Of a stretch of 64,000 nt of DNA, positions 25,893 to 35,395 are shown in pieces; the first letter of the stretch is position 1, and every line of letters begins with the position of its first letter. The notes beneath the pieces were generated by a model that saw only the letters and a list, made by a program, of their open reading frames with translations, was not told where the DNA came from and did not search any database. The DNA comes from an uncultured bacterium (GTDB lineage: Bacteria > Bacillota > Clostridia > Lachnospirales > Lachnospiraceae): contig CANSYK010000001.1 in NCBI GenBank assembly GCA_947651225.1, forward strand, positions 1-64,000, written 5' to 3'. Both the position numbers and the translations under genes were made by a program.

Positions 25893-26936
25893 ATGAAATC
25901 AATTTTAGATTATGAAACCGTTGACTATGACAGGGAAAGGCATGCACTGGTCATTATCGACCAGACAAAGCTTCCCAATGATATTACACTATTATCCCTG
26001 ACAACGGCACAGGAAATATGGGATGCCATCTATCAGTTAAAAGTACGTGGTGCGCCTGCAATCGGCGTGGCGGCAGCCTTTGGGCTGGCTGCGCTGGCAC
26101 AGCAGATTTCTTCACAGGAAAAAGAAATTTTTTTGCGGGAATTGAAGGAGAAAAAGGAGTTTTTGAACTCGGCACGTCCAACAGCGGTTAATCTTTCCTG
26201 GGCATTAGATCGGATGATGTCTGTCTGTAAGAAAAAGAAAGAGGCTTCTGTTACCCTTTTAAAGAATAAGCTTGTAGAGGAAGCCTTTTTGATGAAGAAA
26301 GAGGATATTGATGTCTGCAGAAAAATTGGGGAATATGGATTACGTGTTTTAAAACCAAAAGATGGCATTTTAACACATTGTAATGCTGGACAGCTTGCTA
26401 CCTGCAAATATGGCACAGCAACGGCTCCAATTTATCTTGGACAAGAAAGAGGTTATCAGTTCCGTGTCTATGCGGATGAAACCCGTCCTCTTTTGCAGGG
26501 GGCACGGTTAACAGCATTTGAGCTTTATTCTGCCGGAATTGATGTTACGCTTCTTTGTGACAATATGTCAGCAAGCCTGATGCAGCAGGGGGCAGTACAG
26601 GCAGTTTTAGTTGGCTGTGACAGGGTGGCGGCAAATGGTGACACAGCAAATAAAATAGGAACTTCTGTTGTGGCAGCAGTAGCACATCACTATCAGGTAC
26701 CCTTTTATGTATGTGCACCAACCTCAACAATTGATTTTAACACGCCTACTGGCAAAGAGATTGTGATTGAGCAGAGAAATGCCGAAGAAGTTTCTAAAAT
26801 GTGGTATCAAAAGCCAATGACAGCAGAGGGAGTAAAGATTTACAATCCAGCATTTGATGTGACAGACCACAGCCTGATTACAGGCTTTATTACAGAACAG
26901 GGTATTGTAAAATCTCCCACTGGCCTTTTAGGATAG
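25893..26936 (+). CDS. mtnA: S-methyl-5-thioribose-1-phosphate isomerase
   Basis: A 347-residue eIF-2B-like isomerase converting methylthioribose-1-phosphate to methylthioribulose-1-phosphate in methionine salvage. VRGAPAIGVAAAFG, ILTHCNAGQLATCKYGTA (catalytic Cys), YADETRPLLQGARLTAFEL and VGCDRVAANGDTANKIGT (catalytic Asp) are all present. No other salvage genes are nearby, so it may also serve a DHAP-shunt-like route or act with dispersed partners. Confidence 0.93.
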   Translation: MKSILDYETVDYDRERHALVIIDQTKLPNDITLLSLTTAQEIWDAIYQLKVRGAPAIGVAAAFGLAALAQQISSQEKEIFLRELKEKKEFLNSARPTAVNLSWALDRMMSVCKKKKEASVTLLKNKLVEEAFLMKKEDIDVCRKIGEYGLRVLKPKDGILTHCNAGQLATCKYGTATAPIYLGQERGYQFRVYADETRPLLQGARLTAFELYSAGIDVTLLCDNMSASLMQQGAVQAVLVGCDRVAANGDTANKIGTSVVAAVAHHYQVPFYVCAPTSTIDFNTPTGKEIVIEQRNAEEVSKMWYQKPMTAEGVKIYNPAFDVTDHSLITGFITEQGIVKSPTGLLG

Positions 26937-26938
26937 CC

Positions 26939-27053
26939 ATAAATAGTAAACGTGAATAGTAACCCTGAATTATTAACACTTCCTAAATCTTGAACAAATC
27001 TGCTTGCAGTTCTGCCAGGAATAGGATATATTGTTACTATTATTGCTATTTAT
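26939..27053. repeat. 115-bp imperfect palindrome (MITE-like)
   Basis: Outer arms ATAAATAG (26939-26946) and CTATTTAT (27046-27053), plus inner arms AATAGTAAC (26955-26963) and GTTACTATT (27033-27041), frame the mtnA-natA gap. The inner motif CGTGAATAGTAAC recurs exactly in a hairpin at 61345. AGTTCTGCCAGG here matches, inverted, CCTGGCAGAACT in the 39112 leader. It may be a small non-autonomous repeat. Confidence 0.5.
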
Positions 27054-27088
27054 AGAGAACGATGAACAAAAAATGTAAGGAGAAAATG

Positions 27089-27868
27089 ATGAAAGAACTG
27101 ATTCAGGTAAAGAATCTTTCCAAAACGTTTTCGCTTTCTGCAAAGCAGCAAAAGATTGAGGGAACGAGAGAAAAGAGGAAAACGGCTGTTAAAGGCTTAT
27201 CTTTTACAGCGTATGAGGGAGAAATTTTTGGACTTTTAGGTCCCAATGGAGCCGGAAAGACGACAACACTTCGAATGTTGGCAACGCTAATCCGGCCGGA
27301 TTCTGGAGATGCTATAATTGATGGAAGCAGTGTGCTGTCAGACGCAGAAGAAGTGCGGAAAAAGATAGCATTTTTAACGACAGATTTAAAATTAGAAGGT
27401 TTTTTTACCCCAAATTATCTATTTGATTTCTTTTCAGAGCTTTACCATGTGCCAAAGGAAACGATAAAAGAGCGCAAGGAAATGCTCTTTCGCACCTTTG
27501 GAATCGACAAGTTTGCGGAAGTAAAGGTCGCAAATCTTTCTACAGGTATGAAACAGAAAGTGTCGCTTTCTATTTCTTTAGTACACTGGCCTAATGTGAT
27601 TATTTTTGATGAGCCAACCAACGGACTGGATGTTCTGACAGCAAAAGTTGTGACAGATTTTTTGCTGGAATTAAAAAATCAGGGCAAGACAGTAATCGTT
27701 TCCACACATATTTTCAGTTTGATTGAAAAGGTCTGTGACAGGGTCGGCGTCATTATTAACGGTGAAATGGCTGTCTGTGACAGCCTAAAGCAGGTACAGG
27801 CTGGTATGGCTTTAGAAGACCGATTTTTTGAAATCTACAAGGAAAGCGTAGGTGATACGGATGAATAA
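27089..27868 (+). CDS. natA: ABC transporter ATP-binding protein, NatA type
   Basis: A 259-residue ATPase: Walker A GLLGPNGAGKTTTLRML, signature NLSTGMKQKVS, Walker B VIIFDEPTNGLDV and the switch His in VIVSTHIF. It resembles NatA, the ATPase of the NatAB sodium exporter, including the insert of about 17 residues before Walker A. I set the start at ATG 27089, six bases after AAGGAG. natB overlaps its last eight bases. Confidence 0.88.
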   Translation: MKELIQVKNLSKTFSLSAKQQKIEGTREKRKTAVKGLSFTAYEGEIFGLLGPNGAGKTTTLRMLATLIRPDSGDAIIDGSSVLSDAEEVRKKIAFLTTDLKLEGFFTPNYLFDFFSELYHVPKETIKERKEMLFRTFGIDKFAEVKVANLSTGMKQKVSLSISLVHWPNVIIFDEPTNGLDVLTAKVVTDFLLELKNQGKTVIVSTHIFSLIEKVCDRVGVIINGEMAVCDSLKQVQAGMALEDRFFEIYKESVGDTDE

Positions 27869-29045
27869 CTCTGTTTTGACTATTATGAAAAAAGAACTGG
27901 CACGCTTTTTTGGCGATAAAAAGGTGGTCTTTTCAACGATCCTTCTGCCAGGGCTTATGATTTTTATTCTCTATAGTTTTATGGGAAGCGCAATAACGAG
28001 CCAGTATACCGTAGAAGAAGATTATAAGGCAGGGTGTTATATAAAAAATCTGCCCGATGATGATACATTGCAAATGATGTTAAATGAAAATTTTTCTTTT
28101 CACACGGTTTCTTCCGACGAAGAGATAAAGCAGGCAAAAAAGAAACTGCAGCAGAAAGAAACGGATTTGTGTGTTGTCTTTCCGGAAAATTTTATGGAGA
28201 ATATTGCAGAAGTGTTTCCGGTAACTTCCAATGCGCTTCCACCAGAGGTGCAGATTTTTTATAATTCTTCAGAGACCGCTTCGGAAACGGCATATCAGAC
28301 AATGTCTGGGATTTTAAACGAATTTGAGGGAATACTTTCCAACCGTTTTGATATTAATAAAAGTGATGGTGTAGCATATGATTTGGCAAAAAAGGAAGAT
28401 ATGGTGGGTTCCATTTTTTCTTCTATGCTTCCGATGCTTTTGCTGATTTTTTTATTTTCTGGAACACTTGCTGTTACACCGGAATCAATTGCAGGAGAGA
28501 AAGAACGCGGCACGATTGCAACACTGCTTGTAACGCCAGTGAAAAGAAGCCATATTGCTATTGGAAAGATTTTGGCATTATCGATTATTGCGCTGTTAAG
28601 CGGCGCTTCCAGTACAGTTGGAACGATTTTATCGCTTCCGAAATTGATGGCGGGCGCCGGAGAATTAGATGGGGCGGTCTATTCGGTCACAGACTATCTT
28701 TTACTGGCACTCGTTATTTTGTCAACGGTTTTGGTACTTGTAACGGCTCTTTCGCTGATATCTGCTTATGCCAAAAGCATCAAGGAAGCACAGACTTTTG
28801 CAACACCATTAATGATTCTTCTGATGTTAGTAGGAATTACCGCCATGTTTGGCACAGGTGCAAAAGAAGAGCTTTATTATTACTGTATTCCTGCTTATAA
28901 CAGTGTTCAGTCCATGGTGCGTATCTTCCAGTTTGATGTTACAACAAATACAATATTAGTAACCGTTGCAAGTAACATTGTAGTGACATTTGCTGGTATG
29001 TTTGTGCTGACAAAAATGTTTCAGAGCGAAAGGATTATTGGTTAA
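27861..29045 (+). CDS. natB: ABC transporter permease, NatB type
   Basis: A 394-residue permease with one N-terminal helix (about 22-42), a large extracytoplasmic loop, then five or six C-terminal helices. ESIAGEKERGTIATLLVTPVKRSHIAIGKI is the ABC-2/NatB signature. With NatA it would form an ATP-driven exporter; sodium or a hydrophobic compound are possible substrates. I start at ATG 27861 after AGGTGAT, overlapping natA. Confidence 0.87.
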   Translation: MNNSVLTIMKKELARFFGDKKVVFSTILLPGLMIFILYSFMGSAITSQYTVEEDYKAGCYIKNLPDDDTLQMMLNENFSFHTVSSDEEIKQAKKKLQQKETDLCVVFPENFMENIAEVFPVTSNALPPEVQIFYNSSETASETAYQTMSGILNEFEGILSNRFDINKSDGVAYDLAKKEDMVGSIFSSMLPMLLLIFLFSGTLAVTPESIAGEKERGTIATLLVTPVKRSHIAIGKILALSIIALLSGASSTVGTILSLPKLMAGAGELDGAVYSVTDYLLLALVILSTVLVLVTALSLISAYAKSIKEAQTFATPLMILLMLVGITAMFGTGAKEELYYYCIPAYNSVQSMVRIFQFDVTTNTILVTVASNIVVTFAGMFVLTKMFQSERIIG

Positions 29046-29047
29046 TT

Positions 29048-29956
29048 ATGGTTTCTACATCTGTAATGAATTATTTGTTGGAAGTAGGGATTCTGGGGTT
29101 TGTATTTCCGCTTGTGGTATTGATGGCGTGGAGGCTTCGGACAAGAAAGAATCTAATACCGGCGCTTGTTGGAGGAATTGCCTTTTTTGCATTTGGAAAG
29201 CTGTTTGCCTCCGTTCCTTTTATGCTTTTTGTCGGCATAGAGCATCCGCTTTCTGCAGTGATTCGTTCTAATGGGATTATCTATTCCCTTTATCAGGGAA
29301 TAGTTGTTGCGCTTTTGGAGGGGGCAGGCCGTTATCTTGCATTTTCTTATTTTCTGACAAAACAGAGAGAAAGCCGTCAGACTGCCATTATCTATGGAAT
29401 TGGTCATGGCGGTATTGAATGCATGTTTGTAGTCGGTTGGGCAAACCTTCAGTATTACATGGGGGCAATTATTGTAAACAGTGGTGAGAAGGTAACAGAA
29501 AGCCTTCCAAAAGAAATGATACAGGATATGTCAGCTATGACAGTACCATCCTGTGTGATGAACAATTTATCCGGGCTTTTCTTATTTATATTGCAGATTG
29601 CCCTTTCGATTTTGGTATTTCAGGGAGTTCGGAATGCTGCGATACGGAAACGGCTGCTTGGGTATGCAATCTTATTCCATATGTTATTTTATCTGCCGGG
29701 CGGATTGTATCAGGCAAAGGTTGTACCACAGCCTGTAATGGTTGTTTTACAGCTTCTTGTCCTTGCACCAGCATTGATACTGGCAATCAACATTTATAAA
29801 AAAATGGCAGAAAAGGAAAAAAAGAAGGAAAAGGAGCAGCGTTCAAGCACTTCTGCACCGGAGGAAAAAGGCTGGGCATTTGCCAATAAGAAGCTAAGCA
29901 ATATTGAAGAAAACAGTGAAAGAAATCATTCTAAGCCAGAAAAAGGCACTGACTGA
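29048..29956 (+). CDS. YhfC-family glutamic-type intramembrane protease
   Basis: A 302-residue membrane protein with about seven helices and a charged C-terminal tail rich in Lys and Glu. LLEGAGRYLAF and GIGHGGIECMFV are the conserved helical motifs of YhfC proteins, thought to be intramembrane proteases related to PrsW/CPBP enzymes. It starts two bases after natB, so it is the third gene of the exporter operon; it may process or regulate the transporter, which is inference. Confidence 0.78.
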   Translation: MVSTSVMNYLLEVGILGFVFPLVVLMAWRLRTRKNLIPALVGGIAFFAFGKLFASVPFMLFVGIEHPLSAVIRSNGIIYSLYQGIVVALLEGAGRYLAFSYFLTKQRESRQTAIIYGIGHGGIECMFVVGWANLQYYMGAIIVNSGEKVTESLPKEMIQDMSAMTVPSCVMNNLSGLFLFILQIALSILVFQGVRNAAIRKRLLGYAILFHMLFYLPGGLYQAKVVPQPVMVVLQLLVLAPALILAINIYKKMAEKEKKKEKEQRSSTSAPEEKGWAFANKKLSNIEENSERNHSKPEKGTD

Positions 29957-30019
29957 GGAATATGTGTGGTATGGTTGAAAGCGTGAAATAAGTGCTTTTT
30001 ACCAGAATGGGGGATTTTG

Positions 30020-32779
30020 ATGTTACAGAAATATTTTCGCTTTACAAAAAAAAGAATCCTGACTTTTACATTATTTTCAATCCTGATTATTACCTTGCAG
30101 GTTCTTTTGACAGGGTCTTTAATTGCCAGGCAGAAAGTGACAGTAGATGCCGGAAATTCAGAAAGTGCTGTTATTGGTATTTTGGACAAAACAGAACTTG
30201 TCCGACAGAAATTTAAGTTTGACAGAAAAATAATTTTATCAGAATTTGCACTAAGCTTTGGTTCCTTTGAGCGGGACGCAGTTGGTGACGACTTAAAAAT
30301 CCAGATGTTGGATGGGAATAACAATCTGGTATATGAGACAACTGTTCCGGTAGATACCATTACACCAAATGCTACCTATCGTGTGGCAATGGATTATACA
30401 GTCACAATACCAAAAGGGGTGACTTGCTGTATACGAATAAGCTGCAGTTCGAAGGGCAGAGAATATGATACGGTTCCAACGCTTAATACAACAAACCGTA
30501 CAGATCCTAATACCTATATGTCTACTTTGAAGATGCAGACACGGAAAAAATGTTTAAATATCTCTTATACGTATTACTATCGGCAGCTTTTTCCAATAAT
30601 TGCTGTTCTTTTAGAGTTTGCTGTTCTTTTTATCCTGTGTTTTGAGCGTGTATCAGAATACAGCATTACTTTCCGCAAAAAAAAGGAAAAAGGGATTCGC
30701 AAGAAAGAACAGGCAAAGCTTTTAGAAGAGCAGGCAAAAGATAAGAGAACACATAGTAAGAATATGTCTGCAAAAGTGAAGTATTCCCGTTCGAATACAA
30801 TGGACAAAAAGAAGCAGAAACGTCTTCACAGGCTGCAAAAAAAGAAGAACAAAGGGCAGCTTGCAAAGGGAAAAAGGTCTTTTTCGTTAAAAGAGTTTGT
30901 CAAGTGGTGCCTGATTGAACCAAAAGTAATCAAAGGGGTGCGGATTACCATGACAATCTTAAATCCTTTGCTGATTATTTTTTGCATCGAGCTGATGAAT
31001 GAAAATTTGCTAATGGGGCCGAATGCATGGATTTTTAACTGGATTTTATTGCTTGCCCTTCAGTTTTTGCTGTTTGCCTTCTTTGGAAATATGTGGGCGG
31101 CGGTACTGGCTTTAAATTGTATTTTATTTCCATCTGGTCTTGCAAACCTTGTACTGATGAATGTCAGGGGAACGCCTTTTTTGCCGTCTGACCTTCTGGC
31201 ATTGCAGACAGCAACAGAAGTGGCAAGTACCTATACCATTTCTCTGACACCAGCACAGTTTGTGATGCTCCCGGCATTTATCCTCTGGTGTTTTATCCTT
31301 TTTCGAATCCGGGATAAGAAAAAGCATCCGAATCTGCGGCAGAAAGTGGTTCGCCATCTGACACCTGCTGTACTTTCCTGCTTTGTAATTGGAATTTTAT
31401 ATATGACACCGGTTTTGGAGACCTGTAAAATTACAGATAATGTCTGGAATAAGGTTGCTTCCAGCAGGACAAATGGATTTTATCTGAACTTTTTTATCAA
31501 TATCCATTATTTAACAGTTTCCAAGCCATCTGGTTATTCACAGGAAGAAGTGGCGGAAATTTTAGAGAACTTTGCAAAGGAACCAAAAGTGGAAGAAGCA
31601 TCTGTTCCCAATACAGGAAACAGTACAGCAAAATTTACGTCAAATAAAGACTACAGTACCAATAAAACCTTAAATGGAAAACAGCCAAATATTATCTTAA
31701 TTATGAATGAAAGCCTTGCCGATTTTGACCAGATTGGACAGACAAATTACAACAAAGATCCTTTGTCATTTTTACATGGCATGACGGAAAATACCATCTA
31801 TGGAAAGGATTATGTTTCTATTTATGGTGCTGGAACCAGTAACTCCGAGTTTGAGGCAATGACTGGCAATACCATGAAATTTTTTCCAAGCGGCTGTAAT
31901 GTCTATCAGCAGTTTATGCATAGCTCAACTTTTTCCATGCCATATTATTTAAAGTCATTGGGTTACAGTACAATTGCTGTTCATCCAAGCAGCGGCGCAA
32001 ACTGGAACCGTATTAACACCTATAATAGTATGCGGTTTGACCGGTTTGTGACAATAGAGGATTTTAAAAATCCAGAATATGTGCGCTATATCAGCGATAA
32101 GGAAAGCTATAAAAAGGTAATTGAGCTGTACGAAGAAAAGGAAGAAGGAACACCTCTTTTTGCCTTTGATATGACAATTCAGAACCACGGCGGTTATCTG
32201 ACCAATACAAAGTGGAACGATCCTGTTTATGTCAAGGGAGCATATTATGAGGAAGCAAAGGAATTCCTTTCTGCGACAAAGGTTTCAGATGATGCGTTTG
32301 CCTATCTGGTTGATTATTTTAAAAAGCAGGAGGAACCAACGATTATCTGTATGTTTGGGGATCACCAGCCTTCGATTGAAACAGAATTTTATGAGGAGCT
32401 ATTTGGGAAAAAACAAAGGGACTGGTCATTTGAGGATATTCAGAAACGGTATGTTACGCCCTTTGTGATCTGGGCAAATTATGATATTGAGGAAGGAAAA
32501 GATGTACTTCTTAGCAACAATTATTTGGAAAATCTGCTTTTAAAACAGGCAGGAGTTGAATTGCCACTTTATAACCAGTATCTTGAGAAAGTTTCGAGAG
32601 AAATTCCTGTCATGAATGTCAATGGTTACATGGATTTGGAGGGAAACTGGCATAAATATGACACCGATGAAACGGAAGTTGTAAAAGAATTGCTTCACAA
32701 TTATGAGTTTTTGCAGTATGCTTATTATAGTGACATGGATAAAGAAAAAATGTGCAGCCTGTTTCAGATGCCGCAATAG
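30020..32779 (+). CDS. LTA-synthase-like sulfatase with extra N-terminal region
   Basis: A 919-residue membrane protein. The C-terminal part (about 560-880) is an LtaS-type sulfatase domain: IILIMNESLADFDQIG (metal Glu), YGAGTSNSEFEAMTGN (nucleophile Thr), TIQNHGGY and CMFGDHQPSIE (metal site). Such enzymes polymerise or transfer glycerol-phosphate on the outer membrane face. Before it are about five helices (310-465). Unusual is the first 300 residues: a signal-anchor (12-33), an extracytoplasmic beta-rich segment, a second helix near 190-212 and an 80-residue Lys/Arg-rich linker. ATG 30020 lies after GGGGGAT. Confidence 0.88.
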   Translation: MLQKYFRFTKKRILTFTLFSILIITLQVLLTGSLIARQKVTVDAGNSESAVIGILDKTELVRQKFKFDRKIILSEFALSFGSFERDAVGDDLKIQMLDGNNNLVYETTVPVDTITPNATYRVAMDYTVTIPKGVTCCIRISCSSKGREYDTVPTLNTTNRTDPNTYMSTLKMQTRKKCLNISYTYYYRQLFPIIAVLLEFAVLFILCFERVSEYSITFRKKKEKGIRKKEQAKLLEEQAKDKRTHSKNMSAKVKYSRSNTMDKKKQKRLHRLQKKKNKGQLAKGKRSFSLKEFVKWCLIEPKVIKGVRITMTILNPLLIIFCIELMNENLLMGPNAWIFNWILLLALQFLLFAFFGNMWAAVLALNCILFPSGLANLVLMNVRGTPFLPSDLLALQTATEVASTYTISLTPAQFVMLPAFILWCFILFRIRDKKKHPNLRQKVVRHLTPAVLSCFVIGILYMTPVLETCKITDNVWNKVASSRTNGFYLNFFINIHYLTVSKPSGYSQEEVAEILENFAKEPKVEEASVPNTGNSTAKFTSNKDYSTNKTLNGKQPNIILIMNESLADFDQIGQTNYNKDPLSFLHGMTENTIYGKDYVSIYGAGTSNSEFEAMTGNTMKFFPSGCNVYQQFMHSSTFSMPYYLKSLGYSTIAVHPSSGANWNRINTYNSMRFDRFVTIEDFKNPEYVRYISDKESYKKVIELYEEKEEGTPLFAFDMTIQNHGGYLTNTKWNDPVYVKGAYYEEAKEFLSATKVSDDAFAYLVDYFKKQEEPTIICMFGDHQPSIETEFYEELFGKKQRDWSFEDIQKRYVTPFVIWANYDIEEGKDVLLSNNYLENLLLKQAGVELPLYNQYLEKVSREIPVMNVNGYMDLEGNWHKYDTDETEVVKELLHNYEFLQYAYYSDMDKEKMCSLFQMPQ

Positions 32780-32786
32780 CATAAAA

Positions 32787-32811
32787 AGCGCACTGGCTTT
32801 GCTGGTGCGCT
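32787..32811 (+). terminator. Hairpin after LtaS-like gene
   Basis: AGCGCACTGGC and GCTGGTGCGCT pair with two G-U pairs and a 3-nt loop. There is no T-run on the plus strand (TGCAAAAATT follows), so it may be a weak terminator or an RNA-stabilising hairpin. Confidence 0.45.
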
Positions 32812-32867
32812 GCAAAAATTGCCTTGCACCCGACAGGCTGTAACAAAGAAGGGAAAGGGTTAGACGA

Positions 32868-33779
32868 ATGGAAAATAAAGAACTGGAAAAAGTGATGAAT
32901 GAAATGAAAGCAAAGGGTAATGGCACATTATCAGAAGAATTTTTTGAGATATTAAAAAGTGCCACAGTCTGTGTTCCGGCAGTAATGCCACGGGATACTG
33001 ACCCGAAAATAATGAAACAGCTTCTTCAAAATCCTGGACAGACACAGGCAATTCCAGAGGGGGCAAGGCCGCAACCGTGTATTCTGGAGAATGAAAAACA
33101 TGAAAAGTTTTTACCTGTCTTTACTTCGGAAAAAGAATTGAATAAGGGAGAAAAGGCTCCAAAATTTCCACTGTTCTTAAATATGGAATTTTCCTCCTGC
33201 CTGGATTTTTTGCAGAAACGTCCTGACATTACCGGAGTGGTTATTAATGCCTATACCCATAATGTAGTATTTCAGTTAAATAAACAGAAAATGAAGCAGG
33301 CGCAGACAAAGACGATTCAGGTATCCCTGGAAGAATTCCATCATTTGACGCGCAATAGGATGGAGTCTTTTCATCTGCCAAAAAAGTTGTTTGAAGGAAA
33401 GGAAGAAGTGATTTCCAGACTCTGCAAGGAGCAGGGAGCGTATATGAAAGAGCTTTATGAGGAACTTTATACAACAGAGGTGGCATGTCCTTATACAGAA
33501 GAGGATTTTGAATTTATGCCATTAAATATCAGCGAAGACCTTCTTTTTGTACAGATTACAATGCCACAGAAGTATCTGATGCTAAATACTTGTCCGTCTG
33601 TCTTTGCGGCATGGGATCAGAAAGAAGAGAAAATATGGTATTATGCGATTGTAATGGAAGGGTCAGAAAAAGGACTTCACCTTCATCAGCTTCAGGAAGA
33701 TGGAAAAGATGCCGATTTGGGAGCAGCGCCTTCTGAGGGCAGTGAATTAAGTACCATATTGGATTTGATTCAGGGATAG
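32868..33779 (+). CDS. SseB-like protein
   Basis: A 303-residue soluble protein with SseB N-terminal domain features (LLNPGQ-type region, FLPVFTSEKELNKGEKAP, VVINAYTHNVVFQLNKQ). SseB was named for enhanced serine sensitivity in E. coli, and its activity is undefined. The C-terminal half (about 175-300) is less typical. No signal peptide or membrane helix is seen. The start has GAAAGGGTTAG nearby, which is weak. It probably shares a transcript with the lipoprotein downstream. Confidence 0.68.
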   Translation: MENKELEKVMNEMKAKGNGTLSEEFFEILKSATVCVPAVMPRDTDPKIMKQLLQNPGQTQAIPEGARPQPCILENEKHEKFLPVFTSEKELNKGEKAPKFPLFLNMEFSSCLDFLQKRPDITGVVINAYTHNVVFQLNKQKMKQAQTKTIQVSLEEFHHLTRNRMESFHLPKKLFEGKEEVISRLCKEQGAYMKELYEELYTTEVACPYTEEDFEFMPLNISEDLLFVQITMPQKYLMLNTCPSVFAAWDQKEEKIWYYAIVMEGSEKGLHLHQLQEDGKDADLGAAPSEGSELSTILDLIQG

Positions 33780-33800
33780 TTTTTTTAATGGAGGAAAAAG

Positions 33801-34745
33801 ATGAAGAAAAAAATACTTATGGCACTTTGCGCCTGCAGCCTGATGTGTTCTACGTTTACCGGATGCAGTAATACGGCGCCATCGGAGGTGATAGCTACAC
33901 CAGAACCGACGCCAAAAGTGGTTGATCACAATGAGGAAAAAAACTCTAATCTTGGACAGTGGGGCAGGGCAATGGGTTCGGTATTAATTTATCTGAATGA
34001 TGGAAGTCCCTATTATTTTGGCGGCTACATGACAACCGAAGAAAATAAAAAATCGGCAATCAATATATTATCCTCCAGTTGGAATATTAGCAGCCGGAAA
34101 AAACTGTTAAAGCAGATTCAGCTTTTGATCGAAACGGGTGATAGAGAAAGTTTTTATGAAGAAGCAAAAGATATGGACCATATGTCAAAAAAAGAATTAA
34201 ATAAAGCAATGAAGCAATTAAGTGGTGATTTGCTTATCCATTACCAGATGCTGCAATATAACTGGGAAACCTGGAATAAGAAAGGGCTTCTTGCATGGGA
34301 TATGTGCAGGGTTTCCCATTTGGTTCAGTGGGGGTATATCGCCGGCTATCTGGACTGCAAAGAAGCACAGGCATTGATTGAACCTGCGGCAGAAAATTTG
34401 AAAAAAAACTTTACAAGTTGGGAAGAAGTTCAAAATAACTGGCTGGACGGCTATTGTCTTTTTGCAAATGTTGACAGAAATGCCTCCAATACGGATTACA
34501 CGAACCGTCTGTCAATTTATCAAACATTAAAGAAGGAACAAAAACAAGAGGATTTGCTGTATGATGACAGCCTTTTTACCAGTGAGCTCGTTCCTGTTTC
34601 TGGTATTTCCTATCAGACGATTCTAAAGGAAATAGAACCAAAGGAAAAGAATACGAAAAAAACGGATACAGCAAAATCTGAAACCGGGAAAACAGATACA
34701 AAGCAGACAGAGATATCGAAAATGGAAACCGGTGCAAAACAGTAG
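33801..34745 (+). CDS. DUF1266 lipoprotein
   Basis: A 314-residue exported lipoprotein: a lipobox-containing signal peptide (FTGC, Cys near residue 22) is followed by a Thr/Pro/Glu linker. The mature part has the DUF1266 core LLAWDMCRVSHLVQWGYIAGYL and WLDGYCLFANVDRN. The C-terminal 40 residues are Lys/Thr-rich low complexity. DUF1266 proteins have no assigned function. Its lipid anchor would place it on the outer face of the membrane beside the LtaS-like enzyme. Confidence 0.75.
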   Translation: MKKKILMALCACSLMCSTFTGCSNTAPSEVIATPEPTPKVVDHNEEKNSNLGQWGRAMGSVLIYLNDGSPYYFGGYMTTEENKKSAINILSSSWNISSRKKLLKQIQLLIETGDRESFYEEAKDMDHMSKKELNKAMKQLSGDLLIHYQMLQYNWETWNKKGLLAWDMCRVSHLVQWGYIAGYLDCKEAQALIEPAAENLKKNFTSWEEVQNNWLDGYCLFANVDRNASNTDYTNRLSIYQTLKKEQKQEDLLYDDSLFTSELVPVSGISYQTILKEIEPKEKNTKKTDTAKSETGKTDTKQTEISKMETGAKQ

Positions 34746-34759
34746 AATGGAGATGATAA

Positions 34760-35329
34760 ATGAAACGGGTTATCTTGGCATCTGCTTCGCCACGGCGCAA
34801 AGAACTGCTTTCTCAGGTAGGAGTTGTATTTGAAACGATTCCCAGTACAGAAGAAGAGGTATGCTCAGAAAGAAATCCTGCCAAGCTGGTAGAAATACTT
34901 GCTGGCAAAAAAGCAGAAAATGTGGCAGAAAAATTGACAGGAGATTATATCGTAATTGGTTCTGATACGATTGTGACAAAGGACGGAAAGGTTCTTGGAA
35001 AACCTTCTGATAGTGAGGAAGCAGTTCAAATGCTTTCCAGGCTACAGGGGGCAGTTCATCAGGTCTATTCTGGTGTTGCATTATATTTTTGCCAAAACGG
35101 AAAAAAAGAGCGACGCTGTTTTCATGTAATGACAGAAGTGGAAGTCCTGCCAATGACGAAACAGCAGATTATAGATTATATTGCAACTGGCGACTGTATG
35201 GATAAAGCAGGCGCTTATGGGATTCAGGGGGCTTTTGCAGAACATATTAAAGGAATTTGCGGGGATTATTATAATGTAGTTGGATTGCCGCTTTCTAAGT
35301 TGATGCAAGAACTACGGCCACTTCTTTAG
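34760..35329 (+). CDS. maf: Maf nucleotide pyrophosphatase
   Basis: A 189-residue Maf protein, a house-cleaning dTTP/UTP pyrophosphatase also linked to septum control. It has the opening LASASPRRKELLSQVG, the catalytic IGSDTIV and KAGAYGIQGAFAEHIKGICGDYYNVVGLPL. AATGGAGATG precedes the ATG. It ends at a bidirectional terminator shared with argG. Confidence 0.95.
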   Translation: MKRVILASASPRRKELLSQVGVVFETIPSTEEEVCSERNPAKLVEILAGKKAENVAEKLTGDYIVIGSDTIVTKDGKVLGKPSDSEEAVQMLSRLQGAVHQVYSGVALYFCQNGKKERRCFHVMTEVEVLPMTKQQIIDYIATGDCMDKAGAYGIQGAFAEHIKGICGDYYNVVGLPLSKLMQELRPLL

Positions 35330-35344
35330 GAAAGAGTTTCTATC

Positions 35345-35371
35345 AAAAAAGGCAGCAAGCGCTGCCTTTTT
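35345..35371. terminator. Bidirectional terminator between maf and argG
   Basis: AAAAAGGCAGC and GCTGCCTTTTT form a perfect 11-bp stem with a 4-nt loop and T-runs on both strands, between two convergent genes. Confidence 0.9.
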
Positions 35372-35395
35372 GTAATTATCATTTCTACTAGTTCT

